A stretch of DNA of 7,233 nt from the NCBI GenBank assembly GCA_025774865.1, contig JALGZO010000652.1:1-7233 (forward strand). Direction: 5' to 3'. A program made the translations under genes and the position numbers. This DNA is from a bacterium (GTDB lineage: Bacteria; ARS69). This document shows positions 5,220-7,233 of the stretch, in pieces; positions within the stretch are counted from its first letter, which is position 1; the number at the start of each line of letters is the position of its first letter. The notes under the pieces are model-generated. The model saw only the letters and a program-made list of their open reading frames with translations, was not told the DNA's origin and searched no databases.

Positions 5220-6653
5220 ATGAAGAGGATTCTGATCATCGATCCCGATGCGTCGTATCGCGGTAAGGTGCGAGTCGCGCTCGAGTCTTTGGCCTGTGAC
5301 GTGGTCGCGCTGGAGAGTGTCGGTGAGGCATCCCGTGCGCTGATTGAAGAGTCGCCGGCGCTCGTGATCTCGGGCTACGACCAGCCTCGTGAAGAGGAGC
5401 TCGATCTCCTGCGCCTCGCGCGCAAGGGCAGCCACCCGGTGCCCGTGCTCGTGCTCGCGCGAGAAGGAAGCACGCGCGGTGCGATCGACTTCATGGACGC
5501 AGGCGCCTACGACTACCTCCGTCGCCCTGACGTGACCGAACTCCGCGCGGTGGTCGAAGATATCCTGCGATTGTCGGGGGAGGACTCGAGCTCGGTGGAT
5601 TTGCCCGACGAGCGCGAGGGTGAGGCGGCCAAGATCATCGGGTCGAGCGCGGAGATGATCGAGATCTACAAGCTGATCGGACGCATCGCGAAGTCGGACG
5701 CCGCCGTGCTCGTTCAGGGTGAGAGCGGAACGGGCAAGGAGCTCGTGGCCAGGACGATCCACGAGAACAGTCGGCGCGCCAATCGCTCGTTTCTCGCCGT
5801 GAACTGCGCGGCGATCCCCGAAACGCTTCTCGAGAGCGAGCTGTTCGGTCACGAGAGGGGCGCGTTCACCGGAGCGTCCTACTCGCGCAAGGGCAAGTTC
5901 GAGCTCAGTCACGGCGGCACGATCTTTCTCGACGAAGTGGGCGACATGAGCCTGCCCACGCAGGCGAAGATCCTGCGCGTCCTTCAGGAGCAGACGTTCG
6001 AGAGAGTCGGCGGCGAACAGACGCTGACGTCCGACGCACGAATCATCGCGGCGACGAACAAGAGCCTGGTCGAGTGCATCGAGTCGAACGCGTTCCGCGT
6101 GGATCTCTTCTACCGGCTCAAGGTCGTCTCCATCTTCCTGCCATCGCTCCGGAAACGTCCGGGCGACGTGGCGCTCCTCGTGGATCACTTCATCCGCAAG
6201 TACCATCGCGAGTCGAAGATCTCGATCCGCGGCATCTCTCGTCGCGCCCGCCTGTATCTCGAAGCCCAGCCTTGGACCGGCAACGTGCGCGAGCTGGAGA
6301 ACGCGATCCAAACTGCGGTGGTCCTCAACCGCACCGGCACGCTCGACGTGGAGGACTTTCCGTTCCTGCGGGACCACTCGGGCTCCGGCGGCGGAGCGAC
6401 GGGGCCGAACGTTCTGGAGCGACTCCGTGAGGAAGCTCGTCGAGCGGCGAATGTGTTGCTCGCGGACCAAAGCGGCCGGGCTGGCAAGCCCGTGTACCAC
6501 AACTGTGTCGACACGGTGGAGCAGGCGGTTGTGGACGCAGCCCTTCTGCACTGCGCGGGGAATCAGGTGCGGGCGTCCAGAATGCTCGGGATCAGCCGGA
6601 ATACGCTCCGTACCAAGATGAGTCTCGACGATCCGATCCAGGGGGAAGGTTGA
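5220..6653 (+). CDS. Sigma-54-dependent activator, NtrC family, with degenerate receiver domain
   Basis: This 477-residue, three-domain bacterial enhancer-binding protein should hydrolyse ATP to remodel sigma-54 RNA polymerase. Receiver domain, about 1-115: the acidic pair D8/D10 is present. Aligned to LVLLDIRMP, the stretch LVISGYDQP puts Gly52 at the phosphoacceptor position, with Asp54 two residues on. The switch Thr is Ala80 and the conserved Lys is Arg102, so normal phosphorylation is unlikely. AAA+ domain, about 138-380: Walker A GESGTGKE (167-174), intact sigma-54-contact loop GAFTGA (214-219), Walker B IFLDE (235-239), sensor-I ATN (278-280), FRVDLFYRL with candidate Arg fingers R293/R299, and sensor-II GNVRELEN (354-361). 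C-terminus: Fis-type HTH, NQVRASRMLGISRNTLRTKM (448-467). MKRILIIDPD is a typical receiver start, and GGGGAG lies 9 bases upstream. No histidine kinase is adjacent. It probably activates its own promoter and perhaps the 2889-2874 promoter. Confidence 0.96.
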   Translation: MKRILIIDPDASYRGKVRVALESLACDVVALESVGEASRALIEESPALVISGYDQPREEELDLLRLARKGSHPVPVLVLAREGSTRGAIDFMDAGAYDYLRRPDVTELRAVVEDILRLSGEDSSSVDLPDEREGEAAKIIGSSAEMIEIYKLIGRIAKSDAAVLVQGESGTGKELVARTIHENSRRANRSFLAVNCAAIPETLLESELFGHERGAFTGASYSRKGKFELSHGGTIFLDEVGDMSLPTQAKILRVLQEQTFERVGGEQTLTSDARIIAATNKSLVECIESNAFRVDLFYRLKVVSIFLPSLRKRPGDVALLVDHFIRKYHRESKISIRGISRRARLYLEAQPWTGNVRELENAIQTAVVLNRTGTLDVEDFPFLRDHSGSGGGATGPNVLERLREEARRAANVLLADQSGRAGKPVYHNCVDTVEQAVVDAALLHCAGNQVRASRMLGISRNTLRTKMSLDDPIQGEG

Positions 6654-6693
6654 CGCCGCGGTCGCGACGGCGCTGACCTCCACCATCCGCGAC

Positions 6694-6721
6694 CCGCCGT
6701 CGCAGTTCCTCACGACGGCGG
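6694..6721 (+). terminator. Hairpin after the activator gene
   Basis: CCGCCGTCG (6694-6702) and CGACGGCGG (6713-6721) form a perfect 9-bp stem with a 10-base loop, 40 bases after the activator TGA. No clear T-run follows. A smaller stem, CGCCG/CGGCG (6654-6672), directly follows the stop. Together they probably mark the end of the activator transcript. Confidence 0.5.
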
Positions 6722-6773
6722 AGACCGTTGAAAATCATGCGGTTAGGGCGTGCCTGTCCCACCGGGATTCGCC

Positions 6774-6803
6774 TTGACCCCCTCTGAGAGCGCATGCTAG
6801 CGT
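6774..6803 (+). promoter_or_regulatory. Candidate sigma-70-type promoter for the STAS gene
   Basis: TTGACC (6774-6779), an 18-base spacer and TAGCGT (6798-6803), with TG one base ahead of the -10 (extended -10). Transcription would start near 6810, about 80 bases before the gene. It lies after the hairpin that likely ends the activator transcript, so the STAS gene probably has its own transcription. Confidence 0.4.
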
Positions 6804-6882
6804 TCACCGCGTTCTTCAGCCCCAAAAGTGAACGTGTAAGCAATTGATGTTCAGCGACTTACGCGCACCCACGACCGCCTCC

Positions 6883-6886
6883 GGAG
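6883..6886 (+). promoter_or_regulatory. Ribosome-binding site deciding the STAS start
   Basis: GGAG lies 7 bases before GTG 6894 but only 1 base before the in-frame ATG 6888. Spacing favours the GTG start. Both give nearly the same protein. Confidence 0.55.
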
Positions 6887-6893
6887 CATGTCG

Positions 6894-7233
6894 GTGGAAG
6901 CTTCGGTCCGTCAGGAACGGGATCTCACAGTCGTTCGCCTTTCGGGAAAGATTCTGGGTGGTCACGAATCGGACGTGCTCAGGAAGGAGCTCGACCGACT
7001 CTTCGAACGAGGCGATCAGCGTCTCCTGGTGGATTTGACCGAAGTCCCGTGGATGAACAGCGCGGGTCTGGGCATACTGCTCTCAGCCTACTCCCGCATG
7101 AAGGATCGAGGCGGGGTGATCCGTTTCTCGGGGGCCGGGGAGCGGGTTCGAGGTATCCTCAACACGACCAAACTTCTCACGGTCCTGGAAGTTCATGACG
7201 ATGAAGAGTCAGGAATCCAGAGCTTCTCCGTGG
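6894..7233 (+). CDS. STAS-domain anti-sigma-factor antagonist (SpoIIAA/RsbV-like), 3' end outside window
   Basis: The visible 113 codons cover almost a whole STAS domain: beta strands in EASVRQERDLTVVRLSGKI, then the helix SDVLRKELDRLFERG, then LLVDLTEVPWMNSAGLGILL. Proteins of this type bind an RsbW/SpoIIAB-like anti-sigma kinase and free a sigma factor, and are switched off by serine phosphorylation in the DSxG loop. Here the loop reads NSAG: the phosphoacceptor Ser is kept (Ser56 from the GTG start), the preceding Asp is Asn, and the following residue is Ala. The downstream helix (GERVRGILNTTKL) and last strand (TVLEVHDDEESGIQSF) are also typical. The frame is closed by TAA about 55 bases upstream, leaving ATG 6888 or GTG 6894 as starts; I chose GTG for its Shine-Dalgarno spacing. 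No kinase or phosphatase partner is visible, but one may follow beyond the edge. Confidence 0.92.
   Translation, partial: MEASVRQERDLTVVRLSGKILGGHESDVLRKELDRLFERGDQRLLVDLTEVPWMNSAGLGILLSAYSRMKDRGGVIRFSGAGERVRGILNTTKLLTVLEVHDDEESGIQSFSV

Noticed and set aside
5139-6713. 524-codon open frame on the minus strand
   Set aside because: It is an exact shadow of the sigma-54 activator gene, which has every family motif; the antisense product has none.
6844-7038. 64-codon plus-strand frame over the start of the STAS gene
   Set aside because: It is out of frame with the STAS domain, which has clear family motifs.

Overview
The window is strongly GC-rich, and its genes favour G or C at third codon positions. 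It carries a sigma-54 activator, sigma-54-type promoters and a SpoIIAA/RsbV-type STAS protein. This suggests a high-GC Gram-negative-type bacterium, such as a myxobacterial/deltaproteobacterial or other environmental lineage. No rRNA or other phylogenetic marker is present, so the assignment is a guess. I found no tRNA, rRNA, CRISPR array, insertion sequence or integrase.

Layout. Two transcription units diverge from a regulatory gap at about 2830-3110. Leftward (minus strand) lie a small basic membrane ORF (2829-2296), a complete ABC exporter half (2200-464) and the start of a second ABC exporter half (467 to the left edge), joined to the first by a 4-base stop/start overlap. The two halves look like a heterodimeric exporter; the complete one has Asp in place of the catalytic Walker B Glu. 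Rightward (plus strand) lie two tandem paralogous integral membrane proteins of the LPG-synthase-TM/UPF0104 flippase-like family (3111-4082 and 4079-5014, also overlapping by 4 bases) and a hairpin. Next come a sigma-54-dependent activator of the NtrC family (5220-6653), a second hairpin, and an STAS anti-sigma-factor antagonist that runs off the right edge (6894-7233).

Regulation is the most interesting part. A near-consensus -24/-12 promoter (5150-5165) lies just upstream of the activator gene. A perfect 6-bp-arm palindrome (5062-5076) sits about 100 bases upstream of the predicted transcription start, where an enhancer site is expected. A second -24/-12-like element lies on the minus strand (2889-2874) and points at the small membrane ORF and the ABC genes. 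The activator keeps the whole sigma-54 ATPase machinery (Walker A, GAFTGA, Walker B, Fis-type HTH), but its receiver domain has lost the phosphoacceptor Asp, the switch Thr and the conserved Lys. It is therefore unlikely to be controlled by ordinary phosphorelay, and no histidine kinase is adjacent.

Working model (inference): an orphan, self-regulated sigma-54 activator controls itself and possibly an envelope lipid/polysaccharide export module (ABC exporter, small membrane protein, two flippase-like proteins). An STAS partner-switch component is encoded next to it. The small ORF carries one hydrophobic segment closely resembling the membrane re-entrant helix of monotopic phosphoglycosyl transferases (PglC/WcaJ family) but lacks the catalytic domain, so it may be a remnant or an orphan membrane anchor.
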